This document shows, piece after piece, positions 16,468 through 25,174 of a stretch of 64,000 nucleotides of DNA. Below the pieces are notes generated by a model. That model was given only the letters and a program-made list of their open reading frames with translations. It did not search any database and was not told the origin of the DNA. The stretch comes from Sphingobium lactosutens DS20 (GTDB lineage: Bacteria > Pseudomonadota > Alphaproteobacteria > Sphingomonadales > Sphingomonadaceae), in assembly GCF_000445105.1 (NCBI RefSeq), contig NZ_ATDP01000109.1, positions 124,001 to 188,000 on the forward strand, given 5' to 3'. The first letter of the stretch is position 1; every line of letters begins with the position of its first letter. The translations under genes and the position numbers were made by a program.

Positions 16468-16901
16468 ATGACCCAAATCACCGAGCGCAATGCCCAGGCC
16501 AATCCGGAGAGCCACGCGGCCGAGATCATCAAACCGCTTGTCGCCCTAGCGGAAAGCCGGACCGCAACGATGGCGGTCGGCGCGAAGGAAATGGCCGATC
16601 AGCTGTCGGCCATGTTCAAACGACCTTGGCCGAGCTGGACCAGTGGATTGAGGCGATCAAAGGCGAAGAGGACTCGCTTGGCGTCGCGCGCTGCTACGGT
16701 CACTTTATCAAGCTGGGATTCCGAAACGCAGAAGAGATCGCCGGCATGGGCGAGTTGGCGATGCGAACGAGCGCAGCGCTTCTCGTTCCCCAGGTCGACG
16801 GCAGTCGCGCCGAGATCATGCCTGAGCTTGTAGCGCCTTTCTCCCAGATTGGGAATTTCTTCCCGTGCCGTGTGCGCGCCTTTTCGATAGAATGGGCGTG
16901 A
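16468..16901 (+). pseudogene. phasin-like small protein, frameshifted
   Basis: The first frame runs MTQITERNAQANPESHAAEI to about Phe-Lys at 16620. The continuation LAELDQWIEAIKGEEDSLGV lies in another frame (16626 on). The two halves join into one amphipathic helical protein of about 145 residues if one or two bases are added or removed near 16620. The composition (Ala, Glu, Met, no Cys, long helices) recalls phasins that coat storage granules, but no diagnostic motif is present. A sequencing error could also explain the shift. Confidence 0.4.
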
Positions 16902-16909
16902 GGTGAAGG

Positions 16910-17122
16910 ATGACCCATTTTGCCGAGCGCGTTCTTACTGGAGAATTGGCCGAGGCTAGGAAGCAACTCGAGCGCATCTTGGCCGTGCTCGATGAGCATG
17001 AGGAATCGGACGCGGCCTATTGTGTGTGCGAAGCCATCGAGCGCCTGATCGGCGCGCCGACGACCATTGAGCAATGGTATTTGATGACAGGTCGCGGTCC
17101 CGAAGGCGAACCGCTCGCCTGA
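16910..17122 (+). CDS. small hypothetical protein
   Basis: 70 residues beginning MTHFAERVLTGELAEARKQL. GAGGTGAAGG precedes the ATG. It is a mostly helical acidic protein without membrane span. It starts 8 bases after the decayed phasin-like frame and would be its operon partner. I do not recognise a family. Confidence 0.5.
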   Translation: MTHFAERVLTGELAEARKQLERILAVLDEHEESDAAYCVCEAIERLIGAPTTIEQWYLMTGRGPEGEPLA

Positions 17123-17332
17123 ATTGGACCTATATCGTCGGGCATAGCCGCCCCGCATGAGGACGTTGCAGGCCACAGAGAGCTGATTGACCTCTTCAGT
17201 ATTCCACGGCCGATCCCTCCATGCCGCTGCATTCCAGCCCGTCCGAGAGCCTAAACCAATGGAGCTTCACCGTCGACGCGGCGCGCTCGATAGCCGCGGG
17301 CGATGGCTCGCTGGCCTAATGTCTGGAGCCCC

Positions 17333-17536
17333 TCAGCGCGCCAGAAGCGTCGGCGCTTCTTTCGGTTCCACCTTCACTTCAGCTTCCTGAATCTCACGCG
17401 GGATCGGCGCGCCGGTCAGCACGTCGAGCACCATTTGCAGATGGACCGCCGGCGTCGCGTCGTCCACTTCTTCAAGCAGCTCTGAAACCCGCTGCATCAG
17501 ATCGTCAAAACGTCGAGCGGCCGACGCGGATCGCAC
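17333..17536 (-). CDS. small helical hypothetical protein, possibly 5'-truncated
   Basis: 67 residues from a GTG, with FDDLMQRVSELLEEVDD and VHLQMVLDVLTGAPIPRE as helical segments. The frame stays open upstream for about 30 more codons without ATG, and no ribosome site is seen. Either the true start is a rare codon or the 5' end is lost. No family recognised. Confidence 0.35.
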   Translation of the reverse strand: MRSASAARRFDDLMQRVSELLEEVDDATPAVHLQMVLDVLTGAPIPREIQEAEVKVEPKEAPTLLAR

Positions 17537-17689
17537 AACCTGATTGACCAGCAGAGGATCATCCGCCGCGCCAAGCTGCGCGTCAGCATCCCTAAAGGCC
17601 CTTGCTTGTGGATTTCAGTCTACCCGCCGCCGAACGGTGAGCCCTGTTCCAAAACCGTTGGGGCTCGGCGGCGCGACTTCGGAATCGTC

Positions 17690-18574
17690 TCATTCGCCGA
17701 AAAATCGCAGAAGTGCGGCTAGCGTTTCGGAGGGAGCTTCCTCGCACTGGAAATGTCCGCCGGGCACCTCTTCGCCCGTCACCGATGTCGCCCAGCGCTG
17801 CCAAGTTTCGACCGGCTTCGCTTTCGCGACGCTATAGTCGCGTCCCCAGAGGACCAGCAGCGGCGCTGCGATCTTGCGCTTCCCCCGATCTGCCTCGTCA
17901 TGCTCCCGGTCGCTAGTCCAACCGGCACGATAGTCCTCGCACGTCCCATGAATGCTCGCGGGATCGCGAAAGCATGACACATAATCGTCGACGTTCTCAG
18001 GATCGAACGCGAAACCGTCAGCGGCCCAATCCTTGAGCGTGTAGCGCACGAAAAATTCAGGATCGGCCGCCAATAGCGTCTCCGGCAAGGGAGCCGGCTG
18101 CGCAAGCATATACCAGTGATAGGCGCCCATTGCGGCTTCGGCGTCCGCGCTCGCCCACATTTCCGCTGTAGGCACGACGTCGAGCACCGCGATCCGGGTA
18201 ATAGTTTCGGGATGGTCAAGCGCCAGGCGGTATGCCAATCGCGCTCCCCTATCGTGCCCCGCGACAGCGAACCGATCAAACCCAAGGCTGCGCATAGTCG
18301 CTATCTGATCGAGCGCCATAATTCGCTTCGAATAGCGTTCGTGCCTCTCGTCGCCTTTAGGTTTGTCCGATCGGCCATACCCGCGAAGGTCGGGAATGAT
18401 CACCGTAAACCGCTCTGCAAGTTGCGGAGCGACGGGCTTCCAAGCCACTCTCGTCATCGGGTAGCCATGCAACAGCAGAAGAGGCGGCCCGCTACCGCCC
18501 ACGAGGGCGTCCACCTCAATATTATGGCCGGGCAAACGACGCTGCTCGAATCCAGCTATGAGACCTTGCGACAT
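17690..18574 (-). CDS. haloacetate / fluoroacetate dehalogenase-like alpha/beta hydrolase
   Basis: 294 residues from MSQGLIAGFEQRR. The oxyanion block is LLLLHGYPMTR. The nucleophile elbow is VAGHDRGARLAYR: Asp108 in place of serine, with Arg109 and Arg112 placed to bind a carboxylate. Asp132 (VLDVVP) is the acid, His274 (GGHFQCEEAP) the base. In the cap, His153-Trp154 (AYHWYMLAQP) and Tyr215 (EDYRAGW) match the halide pocket of fluoroacetate dehalogenase (EC 3.8.1.3). The spacing of these residues is nearly that of the characterised Rhodopseudomonas enzyme. The expected reaction is hydrolysis of 2-haloacetate to glycolate. It stands alone, without a transporter. Confidence 0.8.
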   Translation of the reverse strand: MSQGLIAGFEQRRLPGHNIEVDALVGGSGPPLLLLHGYPMTRVAWKPVAPQLAERFTVIIPDLRGYGRSDKPKGDERHERYSKRIMALDQIATMRSLGFDRFAVAGHDRGARLAYRLALDHPETITRIAVLDVVPTAEMWASADAEAAMGAYHWYMLAQPAPLPETLLAADPEFFVRYTLKDWAADGFAFDPENVDDYVSCFRDPASIHGTCEDYRAGWTSDREHDEADRGKRKIAAPLLVLWGRDYSVAKAKPVETWQRWATSVTGEEVPGGHFQCEEAPSETLAALLRFFGE

Positions 18575-18884
18575 GATCACATAACCGCCAGCGCCCCCTT
18601 AAGCTCCGCTGTTTATCCCCCCCGATAGGCTTGCGCGGTGCAGGCCCATGCCGTCGCTCACCCGCCTTAATTGAAGTGGGTCGCTGTGACGGCCTGCTAT
18701 CACATGTTTGGCGCAATGGCTCGGACGTCGGACGATAGCCTGGATGAGGGTCTGGAAGGATGACATCGAGCGAGGCCGCGTCCGCAGACTTTGATCTACA
18801 GCGCAAGACCTATGATCCTGCTGGCGATCTGGTGTCGAAACTCAGCGAAATAGTTTGCTACTCGGCGAAGGAGTCGGCGCGACA
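18575..18884. other. intergenic region, 310 bases
   Basis: Divergent region between the dehalogenase-like gene and a decayed chemoreceptor. An ATG at 18760 with GGAAGG upstream opens a 65-codon frame that begins MTSSEAASADFDLQRK. This may be the original start of the chemoreceptor, shifted out of frame. Confidence 0.35.
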
Positions 18885-19837
18885 ATGGCGAAAGAAGGGA
18901 CACTCTCGTCCGAAGGCGTCAAGCCGACGCCGATCAGGAATATCACCGAGAAACTGATCTTCAAATCGCCCCTGGCCACATTCGATGCGGCCCGGGGCCA
19001 CGCCGTCATCGAGCGGGGCAAGGGCTTGGTGTATTGCAGCATCGAGGCGAGCATCGTGTTCAGCGTGCGCGATCGCTTCTATGCCGGGCTCCGTGATCGG
19101 CTGTGGGACCAGCTCGCCGATCGGCCGCAGGATAACCGCCGACTCATCAGCGCCTTTGACATGGTGGCAGCATGGGAAGCGCAGCTACTTTTCGCCGGCA
19201 TCGGCATCGCGCGTGCCGCGCGTGCCGCGCGTGATCGGGTGCGCAGCGCCGAATATCGGAGCAAGCTGAAGGCGATCGACCGCTCGCAGATTTGCATCGA
19301 GTTCGATCTTTCGGGAACGATCCTCGACGCCAACGACAACTTCCTCGAGCTGACCGGCTACACGCTCCGCGAGACCCATGGAAAGCATCACAGCATATTC
19401 GTTCCCGCAGCCGAGCAGGAGACGCCGGAATATGCGGCCCTCTGCCAAAGCCTCAACTGCGGCGAGTTTCAGAGCGGCGAATATCGCCGCATCGCCAAGG
19501 ACCGGACCGAACGCTGGTTGCAGGCGACCTACAACCCCATTCTCGACGCCGACGGTCGACTGACAAAGGTGTTGAAGATCGCCAGCGATGTCACCGAGAC
19601 CGCTACCGCGAGCGCACCGAGGCCGAGCGGATGCAGCGGGTGCAGGCGCAATCGGAACAGCGCCGGCTCGCCTTGGAGGACACCGCGCGCGAGCTGGTGT
19701 CGATCGTCGCCGCGATCGACACTATCGACAAGCAGACCAACCTCCTCGCGCTCAACGCGACGATCGAGGCTGCGCGCGCCGGCGACACGGGCAAGGGCTT
19801 CGCCGTCGTCGCATCGGAGGTCAAGGCGCTATCATGA
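18885..19837 (+). pseudogene. PAS-containing methyl-accepting chemotaxis protein, frameshifted and truncated
   Basis: The first frame codes for a helical N-terminal part, possibly the rear half of a protoglobin-like sensor (weak). A PAS domain follows (IEFDLSGTILDANDNFLELTGYTL to VLKIASDVTETAT, read as separate blocks). Near 19605 the frame shifts. The continuation has the chemoreceptor hairpin tip IDKQTNLLALNATIEAARAG and GKGFAVVASEVKALS, then stops at 19837. Normal receptors continue for 100 residues or more after this point. The gene is thus broken twice and should not signal. Confidence 0.8.
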
Positions 19838-19917
19838 CGACAAAGGAGGCGATCGATCGCGCGAGCGCGCTCCTGCGCGGCGCTGGCGGGCGCCCGAGAC
19901 GACCGAACCCCGCCCTC

Positions 19918-21000
19918 CTAGCGATTTAGATCGGCGACGGGAAATTGTAGCCGGATTTCGAGGCCGCGATTCAGCCAGGTCCGTTCGATCGAACCGTGCA
20001 GGGTCGAGACGCTGGCTTTCTCGAGACGGCTCCCAAAGCCTTCCGATGCCGTCGATTCCGCGCGATCGGGCGCGCCGGTCTCGCGCCAGGTCATCGCCAT
20101 GCGCTCGCCTGTCACCGCGATCGTTATCGCCAAGCGACCGTCGGCCGAAGCCAGCGCACCATATTTCGCCGCGTTCGTCGCCAACTCGTGCAGCAACAGC
20201 GCGATTGTCGGCAGCGCGCGCGCGCCGATCGCCGTGTCATCCCCGTCGATCGTGATGCGGGACGCTTCCCGCCCTTCATGGGCCGCCACGATTACCTTCA
20301 GGAGCGTCGCCAGCGTCGTCTTGGCGTTCTCAATCGTATCGGCGGCGAGGTCCGGCAAGGTCAGGGCATGGGCGTTTGCCAGCGCGCCGAAGCGCGCGGT
20401 CAGATCCTCCGCCAGCTCGTCGACGTCGTCCGTTTCGCGTGCGCTGATCGACACCAGCGCCGTCGTGAGAGCGAACAGGTTCTTGATGCGGTGATTCATC
20501 TCCCGGAGAATCAAATCCTGATGCTCGGCCGCGCGCCGATTGGGCGTGATGTCACGCGCGATCTTCGAGGCACCGAGGACATTGCCGGCGGCATCCTTCA
20601 CCGGCGAGACCGTCAGGGCGATGTCGATGAAGCTGCCATCCTTGCGGCGGCGCACCGTTTCGAAATCGGCGACCCGTTCACCGCGCCGCAGCTTGGCGAG
20701 GATCGTATCTTCCTCATGCAGCCGGTCTTCGGGGATGATGATCGTAATCGGCTTACCTACCGCCTCCGCAGCGGTGTAGCCGAACAGCCTCTCCGCTCCG
20801 GCGTTCCAACTCATGACGATGCCGTCGAGTGATTTGGAGAGAATAGCGTCGTCGCTATTGTCGACGATCGCCGCGAGCCAAGCGCTCGCCTCGAACGCTT
20901 CGCGCCGACTATTTGCCTCGCGGGCTTCGCTCTCAGCAAGGCTCGCCCGTAATGTGGTTGCGGTAGGACTCCCCGACATATTCCTCGCGACGATCTGCAT
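19918..21000 (-). CDS. PAS sensor histidine kinase, HWE/HisKA_2 type
   Basis: 360 residues from ATG 21000; an ATG at 20979 is an alternative. A PAS domain (about 45-160) is recognisable by AIVDNSDDAILSKSLDGIV and the PAC end ASKIARDITPNRRA. The phospho-acceptor block is LREMNHRIKNLFALTTALV, the HisKA_2/HWE signature. The ATPase part has LLLHELATNAAKYGAL and ends with EGFGSRLEKASV. There is no membrane span, so it is cytoplasmic. Kinases of this class drive PhyR-type or single-domain regulators in alphaproteobacteria; the receiver protein at 14277 is a possible partner. Confidence 0.88.
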   Translation of the reverse strand: MQIVARNMSGSPTATTLRASLAESEAREANSRREAFEASAWLAAIVDNSDDAILSKSLDGIVMSWNAGAERLFGYTAAEAVGKPITIIIPEDRLHEEDTILAKLRRGERVADFETVRRRKDGSFIDIALTVSPVKDAAGNVLGASKIARDITPNRRAAEHQDLILREMNHRIKNLFALTTALVSISARETDDVDELAEDLTARFGALANAHALTLPDLAADTIENAKTTLATLLKVIVAAHEGREASRITIDGDDTAIGARALPTIALLLHELATNAAKYGALASADGRLAITIAVTGERMAMTWRETGAPDRAESTASEGFGSRLEKASVSTLHGSIERTWLNRGLEIRLQFPVADLNR

Positions 21001-21133
21001 GACACGGCCGTATGCGGTCGACGCAGCTCCACACCGGGATCGCAGCGTTGCCGCTAAATAGTGAAAAATGCGAAATAGGACAAGGATATGCCTACTCCGC
21101 AAAGTTGCGGATGCGCCTTAAACTGCGTCAAGT

Positions 21134-21349
21134 CTAGTGTCTGACCTGCGCATTTTCGAGGCGCTGGATGACGGTCCAGGCTTCGTTGAGATGTCGCCAA
21201 AAGTCGACTTCTAGCCGCTCGCGCGCAGGCCCATCGGCCATTGGCTGCAAATCATCGAACAGGCTGCGAGCGCGACCCAGCAACAGGATCGCGTTGGCCT
21301 CTGTGACGACGCAAGCGGCAATGGCCGCAGAGTTGGTTAGGTTCGTCAT
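21134..21349 (-). CDS. small hypothetical protein
   Basis: 71 residues beginning MTNLTNSAAIAACVVTEANA. The composition is balanced and mostly helical, with a likely dimerising segment and WRHLNEAWTVIQRLENA near the end. No ribosome site of note. It is just upstream of the HWE kinase on the same strand. No family recognised. Confidence 0.4.
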   Translation of the reverse strand: MTNLTNSAAIAACVVTEANAILLLGRARSLFDDLQPMADGPARERLEVDFWRHLNEAWTVIQRLENAQVRH

Positions 21350-21505
21350 ACGAGCAAGATCTATCGCGGCAATACTTAAATATCCCCCCAACTTGGACTG
21401 CCTTTTCAGTGAAAACTTGCGACTTTGGTCTTAGTGCCACCTTCCGAGCGGGATTATTAATCGCCTCGCCTCAATCGTCCCGAAGCGATGGCGCGACGCA
21501 AGCCG

Positions 21506-21837
21506 TCACCCTGGGACAAACAGAATTGAGCGAACGCTAAAAGGATCCCGCATAAGCCGATCCGGTAGTTTGCCGTCGGGGAACTTGGCCCGTGAATGTT
21601 CGTAAACGACATCGGCGCTGAACGGCTTGCCCCTCAAGGCAGCTTTGTCGGGAATGTCTCCGGCCCCCCGGCTTCATCCGCCCACTCGCAACAACGATCT
21701 GAATCTCTGGCGAGTGATCCGCCACTTAGCGGGTATGTCCATAGCCATTCTTCGCGCCTAGCATTTCGACATTCGTGATCAGGAGTTTGATTCCGCCGCC
21801 GTTGTCGTCGATGATCGCCTTGGCATCGTCGGTGTTG
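21506..21837 (-). pseudogene. response-regulator remnant
   Basis: On the minus strand the pieces KLLITNVEMLGAKNGYGHTR, then an in-frame TAA, then VADHSPEIQIVVASGRMKPG are clear receiver-domain segments (strand 3 with the acceptor loop, and strand 4). After MKPG the frame shifts and continues GDIPDKAALRGKPFSADVVY ... LPDRLMRDPF, the usual end of sphingomonad CheY-like proteins. The acceptor Asp has become Asn (ITNVEM). One stop, one frameshift and loss of the N-terminal strand make it dead. Confidence 0.75.
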
Positions 21838-22051
21838 GCAGCGGTCGAACGGGCGCAGCTCGACACAGCCGATGGGTAACGTGATGCCGATCCTTATGTC
21901 GCTGTGGCCTTTCATGGAAAGCGATCGTGTGGAGGCCGAGGCGCGGCAAGGATTTACCGCCGACGGCTGTCGGGCACGACAGATGGAGGAGATTGAGCGG
22001 AAGCCGAGGTTGGCAGCCGTCAGGGTTCAACCGAGGTAAATCTTCTGCCTC

Positions 22052-22639
22052 CTAGCCGGTCGCCTTGTAGCGTCCGTAGCTAACTTTCTCCAACAGCCCC
22101 TCCTCACACATGCGGGATAGGTAACAACGGGGAATGCCGATATCCGTGAGTTCTTTCGTCCGAACTTCCCCCCGCCAGCGAGCCAGAGCGACGGCGCGCT
22201 CCCTTAGAGACGGCTGGTTCCCGCCCTCGTACTTTCTACGCTCTGCCCGGTCTCGATCCCGTTTTCGAACACCGTGCGTTGGCTCACGATGGGTGGCCAG
22301 CTGGGCGTCTTGCGCAAACTCAGCTTCGTCGTGGTGTGCCTTGACGCCTCGGTTGGCTAGGCTTAACGCTCGGTATCGGGATATCGTTTTCCGAGCTTCA
22401 TCGGTTGCGAATCGGAAAATTGTTTTAGACGTATCCTGAAATGGGAGCCATTCAGGATTGTCCGAGCCACGCGGCTTTGCCGAAGGCTCGGATCCTGAAG
22501 CTCCGAGCGATATCGTCTCTAGCATATTGAACGGTTCTCCGAAGGCGACGGACAGCTGTCCGTTTGGCCATGTGCTGTTCGAAACCAATGGGTCAAACCG
22601 GCATTTTTGGCGCTTTGCGAGTGTAGGCTGAAGGTCCAT
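22052..22639 (-). CDS. hypothetical protein with AbiEi-like winged-helix end
   Basis: 195 residues. The C-terminal 50 residues (ALARWRGEVRTKELTDIGIP, then YLSRMCEEGLLEKVSYGRY) resemble the N-terminal winged helix of AbiEi-type antitoxins and related regulators: a helix-turn-helix followed by a K-V-x-x-G-x-Y wing. Here that module is at the very end and the rest is charged and unrecognised. No toxin gene is adjacent. It lies just outside the left end of the island. The upstream half may not all be coding. Confidence 0.45.
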   Translation of the reverse strand: MDLQPTLAKRQKCRFDPLVSNSTWPNGQLSVAFGEPFNMLETISLGASGSEPSAKPRGSDNPEWLPFQDTSKTIFRFATDEARKTISRYRALSLANRGVKAHHDEAEFAQDAQLATHREPTHGVRKRDRDRAERRKYEGGNQPSLRERAVALARWRGEVRTKELTDIGIPRCYLSRMCEEGLLEKVSYGRYKATG

Positions 22640-22850
22640 TACGCTTTCCCAACGAGATTAACAGAGCGATGCCACCATCGACAGTGGCGTCCTTCGAAAT
22701 CGTCAAGATCCCGATCCTCCTGCGCGTTCCTCTCCCCAAACAGCTGCCATTCGATCGTGCATCTTAGCAGTGGCGCGGCCATCATTTGTGACCCATCCTT
22801 GCGATCCGGACGTGCAGCGCGATCCGGCTTGGACCGTCTTTCTTTGATCG

Positions 22851-23060
22851 TCATAGGTTTTGCTGAGGGCTGGAGCGGGTAGCGGGGGACTGACGTGCGG
22901 TTGTGGCGGGCCTTCGTGAACCAGCGTCCGGCCCGATCATTTCCTCGCCATCGTCGCCTTCGGTGCGGTCGATACCAGCCATGATGTCGGGGACGCTGCC
23001 TTCTCGATCATGTCCGGCAGCATTGGGTGTGGAAGGCGCGGTGCGTCGGGAACGTGTCAT
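22851..23060 (-). CDS. small polar hypothetical ORF, left copy
   Basis: 69 residues beginning MTRSRRTAPSTPNAAG. GAGG stands 7 bases before the ATG. It is polar and acidic in the middle (RTEGDDGEEMIGPDAG). The mirrored copy at 26289 has the same start but a different and longer end, because the frame runs out of the repeat. No family recognised. Confidence 0.35.
   Translation of the reverse strand: MTRSRRTAPSTPNAAGHDREGSVPDIMAGIDRTEGDDGEEMIGPDAGSRRPATTARQSPATRSSPQQNL
22870..22887 (+). repeat. att core, left end of island
   Basis: The sequence CTGGAGCGGGTAGCGGGG equals the tRNA-Gly 3' end including the encoded CCA (read on the opposite strand). It is a direct repeat of 30032-30049 and marks the left boundary of the island. 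Confidence 0.8.
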
Positions 23061-23148
23061 GCTGGGCCTCAATGATGGATGCGGAATGGGTTGACCTCGA
23101 TTTGGCCTGTGCCGAAGATTGGCCTGTCGAGGGTAGGAGAACGCCGGG

Positions 23149-23415
23149 ATGGCAATGCCGTGGGAGCATCATCATCAGATCGTGGTCGAGAGCTATTCGG
23201 CGCGTCGAGCGGGCAGTAAATCGGAAGTCAGGCTGCGGCCTGTGGCAGGCCAGATGTTCCCCACCGATATGAACGTCCAATGGTCTCGCAAGCTGCGGAA
23301 CGCCCATGCTGTGGGGACGAAGTTCCGCATCTGGGTGAAGGAATCGGACATCAAAGGCGGGGAAGCTTTCCTCCAGTCGCCGTGGCAGTGGCCCTATGAA
23401 GTGGTTCAGGACTAG
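23149..23415 (+). CDS. 88-residue hypothetical protein, left copy
   Basis: Begins MAMPWEHHHQIVVESYSARR and contains FRIWVKESDIKGGEAF and SPWQWPYEVV. TAGGAGA precedes the ATG. The stop codon overlaps the stop of the convergent recombinase remnant. An identical copy is at 25934 in the other arm. The small basic protein has no membrane span or known motif that I can name. Its presence in two intact copies suggests it is a real gene of the mobile element. Confidence 0.65.
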   Translation: MAMPWEHHHQIVVESYSARRAGSKSEVRLRPVAGQMFPTDMNVQWSRKLRNAHAVGTKFRIWVKESDIKGGEAFLQSPWQWPYEVVQD

Positions 23416-23699
23416 GCGGCGAGCGCGCGATAGACGCTGGCGCGGCCGATCCCCATCTGCTTTGCGATCGCGGCGGCCCCCATGCCACCGGCCTTGAGTT
23501 CCTTGATCTTGGTCGGATCGATCGATGCTGGACGTCCACGATATTTTCCTGCGGCCTGCGCCTTGCGCACGCCCTCCATCTGACGTTCCCGTCGGATATC
23601 GACCTCGAAGGCCGCCACTGCTCCGAGGACGCCGATCAACAGTCTGCTTTCTCGTGCAGCCGTCTTCCTGACACCTTCAATCCCGCAGATTTCCGCCAT
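23412..23699 (-). pseudogene. serine recombinase, C-terminal part only
   Basis: From 23647 down to 23412 the frame encodes the same 78 residues as the end of the complete recombinase at 25395 (RLLIGVLGAVAAFEVDIRRE to IGRASVYRALAA). The 17 residues before that are unrelated (MAEICGIEGVRKTAARE). The catalytic N-terminal domain with the serine is missing; the helix-turn-helix is kept. It might still make a DNA-binding fragment. Confidence 0.85.
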
Positions 23700-24421
23700 T
23701 TCCTCTCACCTGATCGCGCAACTTTATCCGCTACTTTAACAGCACGGGCCTTTCGTGCCGGATCGTGACGCCACTGATGATGAGAGGAGCACGATGCCGC
23801 GATGATGATTGCGGGGAACCTTGGATTTCCGTGCTCTGTGCCTGTGACGATCGATCGCCATGCCATGGTTGTCACGACATCAACGTCCCCAATCATGGGG
23901 ATCGCAACATCAAGATCGGATGCATTTGTGTATCAGATATTTTTCACCGCGCTGTCGCCGCAGTCGATCATGATCGCGGCCACCTCGACGCGGTAGCGCT
24001 GGCCGAAGTGTCACCGTCTCGCTGATCGCGATCCGGCAAAATAGTGCCTCTACCTTATAATATATAGAAGCGGGGGCATTAATCGGACCGAAAGCGTAGC
24101 GTCCCCGGCGGCCCGCCCGCCCGGTGGTCATGTGGCACTTCGGCCATCGCAGTCAGGTCCACAATCAGCACGACCATACCAGATCATCTCTTCGACCATG
24201 GTTCCAGCAGGCAAGAAGATGCCATGGTGATGGTTGATCACTTTCCTGCCCCAATCTGCCATTCCATAAACCCGGCTGTCCAAGCCCCTTCCGAAGTCGG
24301 CCATTTCCGCCACTTCAATGATCGCCGTTTTGCCCTTCGTAAATCAGTGCCATTGGAATGGCCGTTTACGATCGCGGCACCATTTCCCGCTACGATTGCC
24401 GGATCGATAGTGGGGGTGACG
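23700..24421. other. gene-poor stretch inside the island
   Basis: About 720 bases in the unique part between the 781-bp repeats. Short overlapping frames on both strands (for example 23765-24025 plus and 23636-23896 minus) give no recognisable protein. The stretch includes AT-rich sequence near 24055 that may serve as promoter. Confidence 0.4.
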
Positions 24422-24916
24422 ATGCTGGGGCCGGACAATGCCATCTGGGATGATGGCGAGTGGATCAGTTGGGATGAGATCAACCAGCAGATCGAATATA
24501 AGGAATGGCGAGCCCGCTACCCCGACGCCGATCTATCCATGGTGGGCGTGTTTCAGAGTCTCATATCCACCGCCGAAGAATACCACGCCCTGACGGGACG
24601 CCATCTACAGGTCTATGGCGACATCGGTGAGCTATATGGCGTCATTACCCATGGCCTGAAGCTCCACCGAAATTACGCGCAGGGCTCCGACGGTCGGATT
24701 GGCAATGATTTCGTCGAGGTCAAAACGATCACGCCTTTCAAGACCAACGACATGGTTGTCCTGAACATGAAACGGAATTTCAGCAAGGTGTTGGTTGTGA
24801 AGATCAATGCCGAATTCGAGGTGCGCGGCAAGCTGATCGACCGCAAGGCATTGCCGAAGGTGAAAGGCGATAAGCTCATATTGGCGTGGGACCAGTTCGA
24901 GGCCGCCAACGCCTGA
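24422..24916 (+). CDS. hypothetical protein with possible nuclease-like fold
   Basis: 164 residues from MLGPDNAIWDDGEWISWDEI; GGGGGTGAC lies before the ATG. After a helical part comes GDIGELYGVITHGLKL, then GRIGNDFVEVKTITPF. The order Glu ... Asp ... E-V-K is what one sees in restriction-endonuclease-like folds (DUF6998-type proteins with a Q/E-x-K strand). The later part MVVLNMKRNFSKVLVVKINA continues an alpha/beta core. This is a resemblance in pattern only. It lies in the segment between the inverted repeats and converges with the ORF at 24917. Confidence 0.5.
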   Translation: MLGPDNAIWDDGEWISWDEINQQIEYKEWRARYPDADLSMVGVFQSLISTAEEYHALTGRHLQVYGDIGELYGVITHGLKLHRNYAQGSDGRIGNDFVEVKTITPFKTNDMVVLNMKRNFSKVLVVKINAEFEVRGKLIDRKALPKVKGDKLILAWDQFEAANA

Positions 24917-25174
24917 TCACCGCAACCGCAGCCGGTCGATCTGATCGACCTCAGCGCGGCGCAACCGATAGTTTGGCTTCGACATCGGCCGAAATGGATG
25001 GAGCGATGCCGTGGTGACGTCCCACCATTCCCGCCAATCATAGCCCACGCCGATATACTGGATGCGTGCCCGGATCGAGAGAACCTCGCCGATATGCCGT
25101 TCAGTCTGGCCCCGACTGTCCATCTCGCGGATCACCAGATCGCCCATCCTCAGATCGTGCAGATCATGTCCCAT
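24917..25174 (-). CDS. small hypothetical protein
   Basis: 85 residues from MGHDLHDLRMGDLVIREMDS; GGGAGG stands 5 bases before this ATG, which is why upstream starts were rejected. It contains GDLVIREMDSRGQTERHIGE, a short SH3- or PRC-like beta pattern, then IGVGYDWREWWDV. Its stop is directly against the stop of the convergent nuclease-like gene. No family recognised. Confidence 0.5.
   Translation of the reverse strand: MGHDLHDLRMGDLVIREMDSRGQTERHIGEVLSIRARIQYIGVGYDWREWWDVTTASLHPFRPMSKPNYRLRRAEVDQIDRLRLR

Larger units (their letters stand above)
22867..23647 (+). repeat. 781-bp inverted repeat, left arm
   Basis: Matches the reverse complement of 25702-26482 over 781 bases. Every ORF in one arm has an identical twin at the mirrored position in the other (all pairs sum to 49349), so there are no length differences. 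It contains the att core, an 88-residue ORF and the 3' part of the serine recombinase. Confidence 0.9.

Noticed and set aside
22639..22854. 71-codon minus-strand frame just left of the island
   Set aside because: Strongly charged, no ribosome site and no family; it ends at the start of the next ORF by chance.
24224..24421. Upstream extension of the nuclease-like ORF to 24224
   Set aside because: The extra 66 residues look non-coding, and a better ribosome site precedes the ATG at 24422.
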